Source of the DNA: Sphingomonas sp. CROZ-RG-20F-R02-07
GTDB lineage: Bacteria > Pseudomonadota > Alphaproteobacteria > Sphingomonadales > Sphingomonadaceae
DNA length: 64,000 nt
NCBI RefSeq assembly: GCF_022662335.1
Contig: NZ_JAKNQJ010000003.1
Location: 310,001 to 374,000, forward strand
Direction: 5' to 3'
Shown: piece after piece, positions 9,792 to 18,343 of the stretch
Layout of the letters: every line of letters begins with the position of its first letter
How positions within the stretch are numbered: position 1 is the stretch's first letter
Translations under genes and position numbers: made by a program
The notes under the pieces: generated by a model
Database searches by the model: none
What the model was told of the DNA's origin: nothing
The model's input: the letters and a program-made list of their open reading frames with translations, nothing else

Positions 9792-10090
9792 GGCAGCGGC
9801 ACCGCATCCAGGGCGACGAGTCGCGCGAACGCGGACGGCGTGCTGCCGCGCTCGATCAACACGACATCGACCTTCTGCTCGTCGATGTGGCGGAACAATG
9901 CATCGCGATAGGCCCCGACGCGCCGCCACTCGGCCCGATCGTCGCGGTCGGCTTCGATGAGCAGATCGATATCGCCGCCGCGCAGATCGTCGCGTACGCG
10001 GCTGCCGAACAGCCGGACGGTCGCGGACGCGCCGAAGGTTTCGGACGTGGCCCGCTTGATGGCGCCGATGTCGCGCTGCTTCAGCCTCAC
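9788..10090 (-). CDS. MNT-type minimal nucleotidyltransferase (MntA-like antitoxin)
   Basis: A 100-residue minimal nucleotidyltransferase. The catalytic signature is complete: Gly29-Ser30, nine residues, Asp40-Ile41-Asp42, and a third acidic residue Asp75 in KVDVVLIE. In HEPN/MNT pairs this protein is the antitoxin; some members add AMP units to a tyrosine of the HepT toxin. Here it is joined by ATGA to the end of gltD and by GTGA to the start of the HEPN gene. Its expression is thus tied to glutamate synthase. The intact motif suggests the transferase is active even though its HEPN partner looks altered. Confidence 0.85.
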   Translation of the reverse strand: MRLKQRDIGAIKRATSETFGASATVRLFGSRVRDDLRGGDIDLLIEADRDDRAEWRRVGAYRDALFRHIDEQKVDVVLIERGSTPSAFARLVALDAVPLP

Positions 10091-11529
10091 GCCGCCACCC
10101 GTTCGCGTGCCGCCTTGGTCTTAAGCCAGGCCTGCATCGTCGCGGCCACGTCGCGGCCGTCGCGGATCGCCCACACGACCAGGCTCGCGCCGCGCACGAT
10201 GTCGCCCGCGGCGAACACGCCGTCGAGGCTCGTCATCAGCGTGCGGCCGTCGACCAGCACGGTGCCCCAGCGGCTCACGCCCAGATCGGGTGCGCCGAAC
10301 AGCGTCGGCAGATCCTCCGCGTCGAAGCCCAGCGCCTTGATCACGAGATCGGCGTGGAGCGTCTCGTCGCCCGCCGGATCGGGCTCGGGCGCGCGCCGGC
10401 CGCTCGCATCGGGCGCGCCGAGCCGCATACGGCGGACGCGCACCGACGACACCGCGCCCTCGCCCTCGAAGGCGGCGGGGGCGGAAAGCCAGACGAATTC
10501 GACGCCCTCGTCTTCGGCATTGGCGACCTCGCGCTGCGAGCCCGGCATGTTGGCGCGGTCGCGGCGGTAGAGGCATTTCACCGATCGCGCGCCCTGCCGC
10601 TTGGCGGTGCGTACGCAATCCATCGCGGTGTCGCCGCCGCCGATCACGATCACGTCGCGGCCATAGGCGTCAAGCGAACCGTCGTCGAAGGCGGGCACCG
10701 CATCGCCGAAGCCCTTCCGGTTCGACGCGACCAGATAATCGAGCGCCGCGACCACGCCGGCCGAGTCTGCGCCGCTCACGTCCACCGCACGGGCGCGGTA
10801 GACGCCCGTCGCGATCAGGATGGCGTCGTGGCGCGCGCGCAATTCGTCGAGACCCGCATCCTCGCCCACCGCGAAGCCGTGATGGAAGACGATCCCGCCG
10901 GCCTTCAGCCGGTCGATGCGCCGCGTCACGACGGGCTTTTCCAGCTTGAAGCCAGGAATCCCATAGGTGAGCAGACCACCCGCGCGGTCGTACCGGTCAT
11001 AGACGTGCACGTCATAGCCGGCCGCGCGCAGATATTCCGCCGCCGTCAGCCCGGCGGGCCCGGCGCCGATCACACCCACCGACTGACCGCGCGGCCGGCC
11101 GGGCACGAGCGGCTCGACCCAGCCCTCTTCCCACGCCGTATCGGTGATGAACTTCTCGACCGAGCCGATCGTCACCGCGCCATGCCCTGAGAATTCGATC
11201 ACGCAATTGCCCTCGCACAGCCGGTCCTGCGGGCAGATCCGGCCGCAGATCTCGGGCATGGTCGACGTCGCGTTGCTCAGCTCATAGGCTTCGCGCAGCC
11301 GCCCCTCGGCGGTAAGGCGCAGCCAATCGGGGATGTGATTGTGCAGCGGACAATGCACCGAGCAATAGGGCACGCCGCATTGCGAGCAGCGCCCGGCCTG
11401 ATCCTCCGCCGAGGGCACCGCGTAACGATCCGCGATCTCGCGGAAATCGGCGGCGCGGTCGCCGGCCGCCCGTTTGCCGGGATAGGCCTGCTCACGCTCG
11501 ACAAATTGCAGCATTCGATCGTTCGCCAT
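10087..11529 (-). CDS. gltD: Glutamate synthase small subunit
   Basis: GltD (480 residues) oxidises NADPH and passes electrons to GltB. The N-terminal region holds the two 4Fe-4S cysteine groups (CSQCGVPYCSVHCP and CGRICPQDRLCEGNC). A FAD-binding glycine motif GAGPAGLTAAEYL and an NADPH-binding GGGDTAMDC motif follow. A strong SD (GGAGGT, 5 nt spacer) precedes the ATG. It is the first gene of the operon gltD-MNT-HEPN-gltB, the reverse of the common gltB-gltD order, and its stop overlaps the next start by 4 nt. Confidence 0.96.
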   Translation of the reverse strand: MANDRMLQFVEREQAYPGKRAAGDRAADFREIADRYAVPSAEDQAGRCSQCGVPYCSVHCPLHNHIPDWLRLTAEGRLREAYELSNATSTMPEICGRICPQDRLCEGNCVIEFSGHGAVTIGSVEKFITDTAWEEGWVEPLVPGRPRGQSVGVIGAGPAGLTAAEYLRAAGYDVHVYDRYDRAGGLLTYGIPGFKLEKPVVTRRIDRLKAGGIVFHHGFAVGEDAGLDELRARHDAILIATGVYRARAVDVSGADSAGVVAALDYLVASNRKGFGDAVPAFDDGSLDAYGRDVIVIGGGDTAMDCVRTAKRQGARSVKCLYRRDRANMPGSQREVANAEDEGVEFVWLSAPAAFEGEGAVSSVRVRRMRLGAPDASGRRAPEPDPAGDETLHADLVIKALGFDAEDLPTLFGAPDLGVSRWGTVLVDGRTLMTSLDGVFAAGDIVRGASLVVWAIRDGRDVAATMQAWLKTKAARERVAA

Positions 11530-11681
11530 GACGGACCTCCGCCATGGCCATTAGTTGCGTTCTGCTCCGGAGTCACGCACGAATTGTTAGTATAGGCAGC
11601 GATGCTGCCATAATTGACGCCAGTTTTTTGATATTCGCGCCGAAAACGATCACTATCCAAAGAACAGGGTCCGCCGTGGCC

Positions 11682-12491
11682 CTAACGTGTCAAGAGCCAC
11701 ACCAGCGCACCACCACCGGCAAGGATCCGGTAGATCGCGAACGGCACGAAGCCATGTTTCGTGACGATCCCCACGAACCAGCGCACCACGAGCAGCGCGA
11801 CGACGAACGCCACCGCCGCACCGATCGCGATCGCCGCCAGCCCCACGCCCTGCCCGCCTGCCAGCACGTGGCGATCCTTGAACAGTTCGAGCGCGCTCGC
11901 GCCCAGCATCGTCGGGATGGCGAGGAAGAAGCTGAACTCGGCCGCGGTGCGCCGTTCGACCCCCAATGCCAGCGCGCCGAGGATCGTCGCGCCCGAGCGG
12001 CTGACGCCCGGCACCATCGCGAGGCACTGGAGAAAGCCGATCCCGACGACCTTGCCGAGCGGAATTTCCGCCACGCCCGAGATTCTTCCCGGCGGCGCGA
12101 ACCGCTCGACCGCCAGGATCGCGAACCCGCCGACGATCAGCGCGATCGCAACGACGTCCGCATTGCCGAGCAGGGCCTCGATCCGCTTGTGCAGCGCCAG
12201 CCCGATCACCGCCGCGGGCAGAAACGCCACCAGCAGGTTGCGCACGAAGCGGATCGAGGCGGGCTCGCGGCGCGCCAACCCCATCAGCACCGCCCAGAAG
12301 GTGCGCCAGTACAGCACCACGATCGCGAGGATGGCGCCGAGCTGGATGACGACGTTGAACACCTTCCACGGCTCCGCGTCATAGCCGAGCAGCCGCGTGG
12401 CAAGGATCAGATGCCCGGTCGAGGAGACGGGCAGGAACTCCGTCACGCCCTCCACGATCCCGAGGAGGATGACGGTCAGCAGGTCGGTCAC
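11682..12491 (-). CDS. uppP: Undecaprenyl-diphosphatase
   Basis: A 269-residue polytopic inner-membrane protein of the UppP/BacA family, which dephosphorylates undecaprenyl diphosphate to recycle the lipid carrier for peptidoglycan. Both active-site motifs are present: EGVTEFLPVSSTGHL near residue 14 and GVSRSGATILGAL near residue 160. The length is usual for the family. It lies downstream of the NDUFA9-like gene on the same strand (about 35 bp gap). It is followed by about 150 bp with no recognisable gene before gltD. Confidence 0.96.
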   Translation of the reverse strand: MTDLLTVILLGIVEGVTEFLPVSSTGHLILATRLLGYDAEPWKVFNVVIQLGAILAIVVLYWRTFWAVLMGLARREPASIRFVRNLLVAFLPAAVIGLALHKRIEALLGNADVVAIALIVGGFAILAVERFAPPGRISGVAEIPLGKVVGIGFLQCLAMVPGVSRSGATILGALALGVERRTAAEFSFFLAIPTMLGASALELFKDRHVLAGGQGVGLAAIAIGAAVAFVVALLVVRWFVGIVTKHGFVPFAIYRILAGGGALVWLLTR

Positions 12492-12526
12492 GCGATTCTC
12501 CGGGAAGGGCCTTCAGGACGAAGCGA

Positions 12527-13471
12527 TCAGGCGGCGAGATCCTCGACGCGGCGGTTGAACCGGCCCTGGCGGCGGAAGCGCACCAGCCAGTCGGGCGCGA
12601 CGGACGCGAGCGGCGTGGGCACGACGCCCAGCGCGGCCAGCCCCGGCATCCCGTCGGACACGACATTGTCGTGCTGGAGCATCAGCCACTGATCCCATGT
12701 GATCGGCGCGCCGGGCAGCATGCCGGCGCGTGCGATCGCCGAGCCGACGAGATCGGGCACGTCGACGATCGCCACGTCGCGGTGAAGCGCGCCGGCGATC
12801 CAGCGCACCAGCGCGCCCATCGCGAGTATGTCGGGTCCGCCCAGCTCGTAGGTCTTGCCCATCGTGCCCTGCGGCGCGGTGGCGGCGTTGGCGATGGCGA
12901 CGCCGACATCGCCGACGAACACCGGCTGGAACTTCGCGGTGGCGCGGATCACCGGCACCACGGGCAGCTTCGCGATCATGCCCGCGAATCGGTTCACGAA
13001 CGCATCTTCGGGGCCGAACACCACCGAAGGGCGCATGATCGTGGCATCGGCGAAGGCGAAACGCACCGCAGCCTCGCCCTCGCCCTTCGACCGGCCGTAA
13101 GCCGACGGGCTGCGTGCATCCGCGCCGATCGCGGAGACGTGGATCAGCGACTCGACGCCCGCCGCGCGCGCCGCCTCGGCGACATGCCGCGCGCCGGCGA
13201 CATGGATCCGGTCGAAATTGCCGCCGAGGATGCCGACGAGGTTCACCACCGAATCGGACCCCTCGACCGCGCGCGCGACCGTTTCGGGACGGTTCACGTC
13301 GATCGCGACGAACTGCGTCTGCCCCAGGCCGCCCTGCGGCCGCAGAAAATACGCCTGCCGCGGATCGCGCTGCGCGATCCGCACGCGCGCGCCCGCCGCC
13401 AGCAGCCCCTGCGCCACGTAGCGGCCGAGAAATCCCCCGCCGCCGATCAGCGTCACCAGCCTGTCGTTCAT
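12527..13471 (-). CDS. NDUFA9-family NAD-dependent epimerase (complex I-associated SDR)
   Basis: A 314-residue extended SDR starting at ATG 13471 with LVTLIGGGGFLGRYVAQGLL, a Rossmann NAD(P) motif at the very N-terminus. VVNLVGIL and HVSAIGADARSPSAYGRSKGEGE supply the Ser and Tyr-x3-Lys catalytic pattern. This matches the NDUFA9 subfamily found next to complex I in mitochondria and common in alphaproteobacteria; the bacterial role is not settled. A longer in-frame extension upstream runs into the tRNA-Leu region and was rejected. It precedes uppP and probably shares its transcript. Confidence 0.85.
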   Translation of the reverse strand: MNDRLVTLIGGGGFLGRYVAQGLLAAGARVRIAQRDPRQAYFLRPQGGLGQTQFVAIDVNRPETVARAVEGSDSVVNLVGILGGNFDRIHVAGARHVAEAARAAGVESLIHVSAIGADARSPSAYGRSKGEGEAAVRFAFADATIMRPSVVFGPEDAFVNRFAGMIAKLPVVPVIRATAKFQPVFVGDVGVAIANAATAPQGTMGKTYELGGPDILAMGALVRWIAGALHRDVAIVDVPDLVGSAIARAGMLPGAPITWDQWLMLQHDNVVSDGMPGLAALGVVPTPLASVAPDWLVRFRRQGRFNRRVEDLAA

Positions 13472-13571
13472 GCCCGTCCTGCCCTCGCTCGTCTCGCGAT
13501 CGCCCTTGCCCCAGCAAGCGCCCAGTTGACAAGGCCGCCGACCGTCCCCTAGAGGCGCCGGCCTACCCCGT

Positions 13572-13658
13572 GCCCAGATGGCGGAATTGGTAGACGCACC
13601 AGCTTCAGGTGCTGGCGATCGCAAGGTCGTGGAGGTTCGAGTCCTCTTCTGGGCACCA
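13572..13658 (+). tRNA. tRNA-Leu (anticodon CAG)
   Basis: An 87-nt cloverleaf including an encoded CCA end. The acceptor stem GCCCAGA pairs with TCTGGGC. The anticodon arm is CCAGC-TTCAGGT-GCTGG with CAG in the loop, and the T arm has GGTTCGAGTCC. A long variable arm marks it as a class II tRNA, as expected for leucine. It reads CUG. Just downstream lies a decayed effector/immunity region, so this tRNA may have served as an integration point. Confidence 0.96.
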
Positions 13659-13806
13659 TACTCGTGCAAGCGAGTCTTATTGCGGATAAAACCGGGCACC
13701 ATCTTAGGTGCCGAACGGGCCGCCCTAGCCGGCTCCGGCTTGACATGTTGGAGAATGTTGCTCGGATGTTCTCGCCGCGTGGGCAGCCGGGCGGTAGATG
13801 ATCGGC

Positions 13807-14640
13807 ATGTCAGACGAACGGCGGCGTGCCTTCTCGATATGGCTGCGAAGCGGCAGGCTGTCATCGCCAAGAAGTGCCGATGGAATCGAACTCAAGTTCA
13901 ATCGATGGCATGATCCCGAAACCGGACGGTTCACTTTCGTAGATACTGGGCGGCAGTGGGGCGGCGGGTTCTCTGGCGGTGGTGGCGGAAAGGTTGGTTG
14001 CGGCGGTGCGACCGAGGCACATGGACCAGTGGCGAGTTTACCGGAGGTGGCGGCGGTAGCTTTGGTGGCGCGGGGGCATCGGGAACATGGGGTCCATCCG
14101 AGCCAAGACGTCTTCCAGCCTCCTCACGCGGTTCGGGGATCGTCATCGGGTCTGCGGATCGCTCCGGCGCGACGGGCACGGCATCGCCACGATCTGCAAG
14201 CGCGCAAAGCGAGCGATTTCGTACGGTCGTTCGAAACGGCTACACCTATCAAATCGACACGCGAGAACGAACGCGGCATGTTCCCGGCATATTGACGATT
14301 GCCGACACGCCATCGCGGTCTCGTACGTCACAGCGGCAGGCAGTAGGGCGGAACGCAGGGCGAGCGACGGTGGTGGTCATCACGTCGCGGCGCGCTTCAA
14401 CGGTCCGACATCGCCTTCAACCATTTCGCACAGATGCGAATTCAACCGGGGCAGCTACCGTCTGCTCGAGAACGAATGGGCGCGGGACAAGCATGTGGGA
14501 CGGGCGGTGGCGGTAAAATCGTTCTACAATTCAGCGGCGATTCCATTCCGCCGCCGACGATCAATGTGCGGCGGACAGTTGGCAAAGAGAAAAGCCAACA
14601 ATTTTCCAATGAACGATCGGAGAAGCGCCATCGCAGAATC
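13807..14640 (+). pseudogene. Frameshifted DNA/RNA non-specific endonuclease effector (remnant)
   Basis: Four overlapping open segments in three frames read as one protein. From 13807 to about 14005 it runs MSDERRRAFSIW ... NRWHDPETGRFTFVDTGR and a Gly-rich tract. It resumes in the third frame to about 14355 (Gly-rich linker, then FRTVVRNGYTYQIDTRERT). It continues in the second frame to about 14515 (GGHHVAARFNGPT, NRGSYRLLENEWARDK) and returns to the first frame (KIVLQFSGDSIPPPTINV). The C-terminal part resembles the Endonuclea_NS_2 nuclease domain of secreted or polymorphic toxins. At least three shifts mean no functional protein. Base composition is visibly less GC-rich than the flanks. 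Confidence 0.7.
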
Positions 14641-14968
14641 GGAATCGGAAAAGCTGCTGGCTGGGATCGGCGGGTTGCTGATGGCCGACGATCACTATCC
14701 GTCGGAGCTAACGCTACTATACGCCCAAGTCGATCGCAACGTGACTGGGCAACCGATCTTCAAGGATCTGGGTAACACCGCTGGGCGGAAATCGCATATT
14801 TCATCAGGGCAACACCTTCGAGGTGGCATATACTAAGCTGATGAGATCGATCCGGACGAGGATGTCATGGACCGGCGCGATCGCATCGTGAAGCGGCATT
14901 TCGGCGACAAGCCGGTCGTCTACCCCTCTTCTCCGCTGGAGGACGACATCCCCAGCTATGATCTGTGA
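14609..14968 (+). pseudogene. Frameshifted immunity-like gene (YezG/DUF600-like remnant)
   Basis: Directly after the nuclease remnant, one frame reads SESEKLLAGIGGLL, then YPSELTLLYAQVDRN and IFKDLGN up to about 14775. After an apparent internal deletion, other frames give RWAEIAYFIR and GNTFEVAYT. From about 14851 to a TGA at 14966-14968 comes EIDPDEDVMDRRDRIVKRHFG followed by a VVYP and DDIPSYDL tail. The pieces in this order look like a small acidic immunity protein of the kind paired with nuclease toxins; the LLYAQVD segment is reminiscent of YezG/DUF600 proteins. The exact family is uncertain. Decay matches that of the neighbouring effector. Confidence 0.6.
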
Positions 14969-15040
14969 ATGGGCCGGGGGTGGGGCGATCGGCACCGGGC
15001 CGATCGCGTTACCGTGGCTGGATACCGGACAGCCAGATCG

Positions 15041-16156
15041 TCACCCCGCAGGCGCGAAGGAGAAGAGCTGGGTGACGATCGACGCCGGCGCGCCGGGCTT
15101 GAACCAATTCGTGTCCTGGATGTGGCTCGCGGTCACGTAGATGCGGCCATCGGGCCCTTCCGAGAAGGTATCGGGCCAGCGCAGGCGGCGATCGGTCAGT
15201 ACCGGCTCGACATGATCGCCGACGAGGCGGGAGATGCCGTTGTCGGTCGGCGAGGTGATGTAGAGCGTGCCCGCCTTGCTCATCCACAGCCCGTCGGCGA
15301 CGTGCGTGCGCGCCACCGTCCGCACGCCTGCCGCGCGTGCCGCTTCATCGACCTCCGGGCGCAGCAGCGCGGTGTCGATCGCATAGAGCGTGTTGCCCGT
15401 CAGCGCCTGATAATAGAGCGTGCGGCCATCGTTGGAGATCGCGATCCCGTCCGCGGCGAAGGCGGGCTGGCGGCCATCCGGCCGGACGAGCGGCTTGCCG
15501 TCGACCGTGACGGTCACCGTCTTGTCGATCTGGGTCGAGGCATGGCCGTCGAGCGCACGGAAGCCCTTGCCGGTTTCCAGATCGACCACGATGATCGCGC
15601 CGCGCGTGCCGCTGTCGGTGATGTACCCCGTCTTGCCGTCGGGCGAGAAGCGGATGTCGTTGAGATAGGTGCCCTGGAGCGCCACATCGAGCGGCAGCTT
15701 CACGACCTTCGTCACGCGGTTGGTGGCGAGATCGATCCGGACGATCTTGGGCGCACCCTCCAGGATCTTCTCGTTGCCCGGGGCGCCGGGATCGAGCACC
15801 CAGAGATGGCCGTGCCCATCGGGCACGATCGACTGGACGCAGACGAAATAGTCGCCGACCGGCAGTTCGTTGGCGCGCGCGTTGCGCCAGCTGTTCCATT
15901 TGGCATCGGGATAGGGGCGCAGCGTGCCGTTCTTCAGCACCTCGGCGACCGAGATCGGCGCATCGTCGGTCCACCGCGGGAAGTTGACGAACCGGCGGCC
16001 GTCGGCGGTGACGGCGACGCCGGTGACCTGATGATCGAACTGCGCCACCTGCGTCAGCGCGGTCGATCGGGTCTGCGCCTGCGCGACGCCGATCGCCGAA
16101 GCGGCGACGACGCCCACCGCGGCGAGGCCGATGAGCAATGGCTTGGTCTTGGTCAT
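15041..16156 (-). CDS. MRJP/yellow-family exported protein, probable independent start inside the fused frame
   Basis: From the internal ATG at 16156 the frame gives a 371-residue protein that starts MTKTKPLLIGLAAVG and ends its leader at Ala-Gln-Ala, a good Sec signal peptide. A GGAG Shine-Dalgarno lies 7 nt upstream, which supports independent initiation. The rest has propeller-like repeats with GYITDSG, DGIAISNDGRTLYYQ, LWVLDPG and SEGPDGRIYVTAS, typical of bacterial relatives of major royal jelly/yellow proteins. These are periplasmic or secreted and of unknown substrate. It is the 3' half of the longer fused frame described separately. Confidence 0.7.
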   Translation of the reverse strand: MTKTKPLLIGLAAVGVVAASAIGVAQAQTRSTALTQVAQFDHQVTGVAVTADGRRFVNFPRWTDDAPISVAEVLKNGTLRPYPDAKWNSWRNARANELPVGDYFVCVQSIVPDGHGHLWVLDPGAPGNEKILEGAPKIVRIDLATNRVTKVVKLPLDVALQGTYLNDIRFSPDGKTGYITDSGTRGAIIVVDLETGKGFRALDGHASTQIDKTVTVTVDGKPLVRPDGRQPAFAADGIAISNDGRTLYYQALTGNTLYAIDTALLRPEVDEAARAAGVRTVARTHVADGLWMSKAGTLYITSPTDNGISRLVGDHVEPVLTDRRLRWPDTFSEGPDGRIYVTASHIQDTNWFKPGAPASIVTQLFSFAPAG

Positions 16157-17068
16157 GATGAGGCTCCGGTCGGTGGTGTCGGTGAGCGCGGCGGGATCGC
16201 CGGTGAACAGGTGAATCAGGTGCCGCGCGACGGCATCGGGCGCTTCGCGCTGCGGGAAATGGCCGACACCCGAGAGCGTGACGAAGGCGAACGGACCGGT
16301 GAACTTCGCGGGCACGCGTTCGCTGGCGCAGGGCGGGTTCACGCCGTCGCGCGCGCCCTGGATATAGAGCGCCGGCAGCGACAGTGCCGGAGTCGCCTTC
16401 ACCTTCTCCTCCAGCCACAGGCTGCGCGGATCGGGAGCGGCCTCGTCCCAGCGCGCGCGGTAGCTGTGGAGCGTGACGTCGGCCCAGTCGGGATTCTCGA
16501 ACGCGCGCGCCACCCGGTCGAACGTCGCTTCGTCGAACCAGCCCGGCGGAGACCAGTTCACCCAGTGGATATGCGCGAAGCCCTTGCGATCGTGGCGCAC
16601 CGCCTGCGCGCCGCGGGCGGTGGCCATGAACCAGTGATACCATTGGCGCTGGGCCTGTTCGAACGGCGGCGTCGGCATGCCGCCCATCCGCGGCGGCGTG
16701 GCCAGCATCGCCAGCCGCTCGACCCGATCGGGCCAGCCGACCGCCAGCGCCTCGGCGGCGTTCGAGCCCCAATCATGCCCGGCGACCATGAACCGGTCGA
16801 TGCCCAGCGCATCCAGCAGCGCGATCGCATCCATCGCCAGGATCGCGCTGTTGCCGGTGCGCGGCGCATCGCCGCGGAACCGGCTCTCGCCGAAGCCGCG
16901 GAGCGTCGGCACGATCACGCGCAACCCCGCGTCCGCCAGCGCAGCCGCCACCCGATCCCAGCTCGACGCATCGTCGGGCCAGCCGTGAAGCAGCAGCACC
17001 GGACGGCCGGAGGATGGCCCGAATTCGGAATAGGCGATCGTCAGATCGTCGGTGAGGATGGCGGGCAT
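15041..17068 (-). CDS. Alpha/beta hydrolase (epoxide hydrolase-like) fused in frame to MRJP/yellow-type domain
   Basis: One uninterrupted frame of 675 residues. Residues 1-304 are an alpha/beta hydrolase with the oxyanion motif HGWP (28-31), an aspartate nucleophile in GHDWG (Asp99), an acid in ARDG and a C-terminal GVGHFP histidine, the epoxide hydrolase/haloalkane dehalogenase pattern. Residues 305-675 are a separate major royal jelly/yellow-type beta-propeller that begins with its own Met and signal peptide. A secretion signal in mid-protein argues against a true fusion product. Loss of the hydrolase stop codon, or two overlapping translation units, explains it better. The hydrolase by itself would be cytoplasmic. 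Confidence 0.75.
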   Translation of the reverse strand: MPAILTDDLTIAYSEFGPSSGRPVLLLHGWPDDASSWDRVAAALADAGLRVIVPTLRGFGESRFRGDAPRTGNSAILAMDAIALLDALGIDRFMVAGHDWGSNAAEALAVGWPDRVERLAMLATPPRMGGMPTPPFEQAQRQWYHWFMATARGAQAVRHDRKGFAHIHWVNWSPPGWFDEATFDRVARAFENPDWADVTLHSYRARWDEAAPDPRSLWLEEKVKATPALSLPALYIQGARDGVNPPCASERVPAKFTGPFAFVTLSGVGHFPQREAPDAVARHLIHLFTGDPAALTDTTDRSLIMTKTKPLLIGLAAVGVVAASAIGVAQAQTRSTALTQVAQFDHQVTGVAVTADGRRFVNFPRWTDDAPISVAEVLKNGTLRPYPDAKWNSWRNARANELPVGDYFVCVQSIVPDGHGHLWVLDPGAPGNEKILEGAPKIVRIDLATNRVTKVVKLPLDVALQGTYLNDIRFSPDGKTGYITDSGTRGAIIVVDLETGKGFRALDGHASTQIDKTVTVTVDGKPLVRPDGRQPAFAADGIAISNDGRTLYYQALTGNTLYAIDTALLRPEVDEAARAAGVRTVARTHVADGLWMSKAGTLYITSPTDNGISRLVGDHVEPVLTDRRLRWPDTFSEGPDGRIYVTASHIQDTNWFKPGAPASIVTQLFSFAPAG

Positions 17069-17241
17069 GCGGCAACACTCGTTCTTGGCAATGTCGCCAC
17101 CAGAACCCGGTAGATCACGCAGCGTTCCGCCTTAAGCTGTTCCCTGTGATGTGCATCAGTGCTTCCATTTTCAGCGGCGCGACGGGGGAACGAGGCTTTG
17201 CCGGCCATGTTTGGGGCCGAAGCGGAAACAGGACATCATCC

Positions 17242-18327
17242 ATGACCATCACGCTTTTACTGGCCGCCGCGTTGCTCGGGGCATCGGGCGCCGCCACCGC
17301 GCAATCGCGCTCTTCGACGGACGCGCCACCGCCCCTGCCCCCGCGCATCGCTACGCAGCCACCCGTAGCCGCCGCCGACATGCAGGCGGTGCTGGATCAG
17401 CTCGCGCGCCTCGGATCGAAGCCGATCGAGACGCTGACGCCGGCCGAGGCGCGGATCCAGGCCTCTGCGGCGGACGCGGTGCGCGCGGTGATGCGCCGGA
17501 AGGGCCTGCCCACCGCGCCCGATCCGGCGGTGACCACGCGCGACCTGCCCTATGGCAGCGATCCGATGCACTATGCGCGGATCTACACGCCCGTGGCGGC
17601 GACGGGCGCGTCGATGCCCGTGATCGTCTATTATCACGGCGGCGGCTGGGTGCTCGCGGATGTGACCGCCTATGACGCGTTGCCCCGGCTGTTCTCCCGG
17701 CAACTGAACGCGATCGTCGTGTCGGTCGAATATCGTCACGCGCCCGAATTCAAGTTTCCGGCGCAGCATGACGACGCGTTCGCCGCCTATCGCTGGGTGT
17801 TGCGCAATGCGGCGAGCTGGGGCGGCGACACCGCCAGGCTCGCGCTGGCCGGCGAAGGCGCGGGCGGCAATCTGGCGATCGCCACCGCCATCCGGGCGCG
17901 CGACGACGGCCTGACCAGGCCCGTCCATGTCCTGGCGGTCGATCCGATCGCGAACAGCAGCATGGCGCTGCCGTCGCGGATGGATGCCGCCAACGCCCGG
18001 CCGCTGAACGGCGCGATGCTGAACTGGTTCGCCTATTACGAAACGAACAGGACGGCCGACCTGCAGGATTCGCGGCTCAATCTGGTCGGCGCCGACCTGC
18101 ACGGCCTGCCGCCGACGACGATCGTCAACGCACAGATCGATCCGCTCCGCTCGGACGGCGAGACGCTGGCCGCCGCGATGAAGGCCGCAGGCGACACGGT
18201 CGAGCAACGCACCTTCCCCGGCGTCACGCACGCGATGTTCGGCATGGGCGCGATCGTTCGCGGGGCCTATGATGCCGATCGCTATGCCATCGCGCGGCTG
18301 AGGCGCGCCCTCGGCATCGCCGACTGA
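17242..18327 (+). CDS. HSL-type alpha/beta hydrolase, nucleophile serine replaced by glycine
   Basis: A 361-residue exported protein with signal peptide MTITLLLAAALLGASGAATAQ; AGGA 7 nt upstream fixes the ATG. The hormone-sensitive-lipase oxyanion motif HGGGW is at residues 132-136. The nucleophile elbow, normally G-D/E-S-A-G-G, reads Gly204-Glu-Gly206-Ala-Gly-Gly, so the catalytic serine is glycine. The acid (IDPLRSDGE) and histidine (GVTHAMFGMG) regions are kept. GGC differs from the serine codon AGC by one base. Hydrolysis is therefore unlikely by the usual mechanism. It is divergent from the fused hydrolase gene across 173 bp with no other gene. Confidence 0.85.
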   Translation: MTITLLLAAALLGASGAATAQSRSSTDAPPPLPPRIATQPPVAAADMQAVLDQLARLGSKPIETLTPAEARIQASAADAVRAVMRRKGLPTAPDPAVTTRDLPYGSDPMHYARIYTPVAATGASMPVIVYYHGGGWVLADVTAYDALPRLFSRQLNAIVVSVEYRHAPEFKFPAQHDDAFAAYRWVLRNAASWGGDTARLALAGEGAGGNLAIATAIRARDDGLTRPVHVLAVDPIANSSMALPSRMDAANARPLNGAMLNWFAYYETNRTADLQDSRLNLVGADLHGLPPTTIVNAQIDPLRSDGETLAAAMKAAGDTVEQRTFPGVTHAMFGMGAIVRGAYDADRYAIARLRRALGIAD

Positions 18328-18343
18328 TCCACGGCGCCTGCGG

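Noticed and set aside
13651..13702. Direct repeat GGGCACCAT at the tRNA-Leu end and at 13694-13702, as attachment sites
   Set aside because: Nine bases are too short in this sequence, the copies are only 43 bp apart, and no integrase gene is present.
13740..13768. TTGACA-type promoter before the effector remnant
   Set aside because: The -35 box is good, but no acceptable -10 is found at 16-18 nt.
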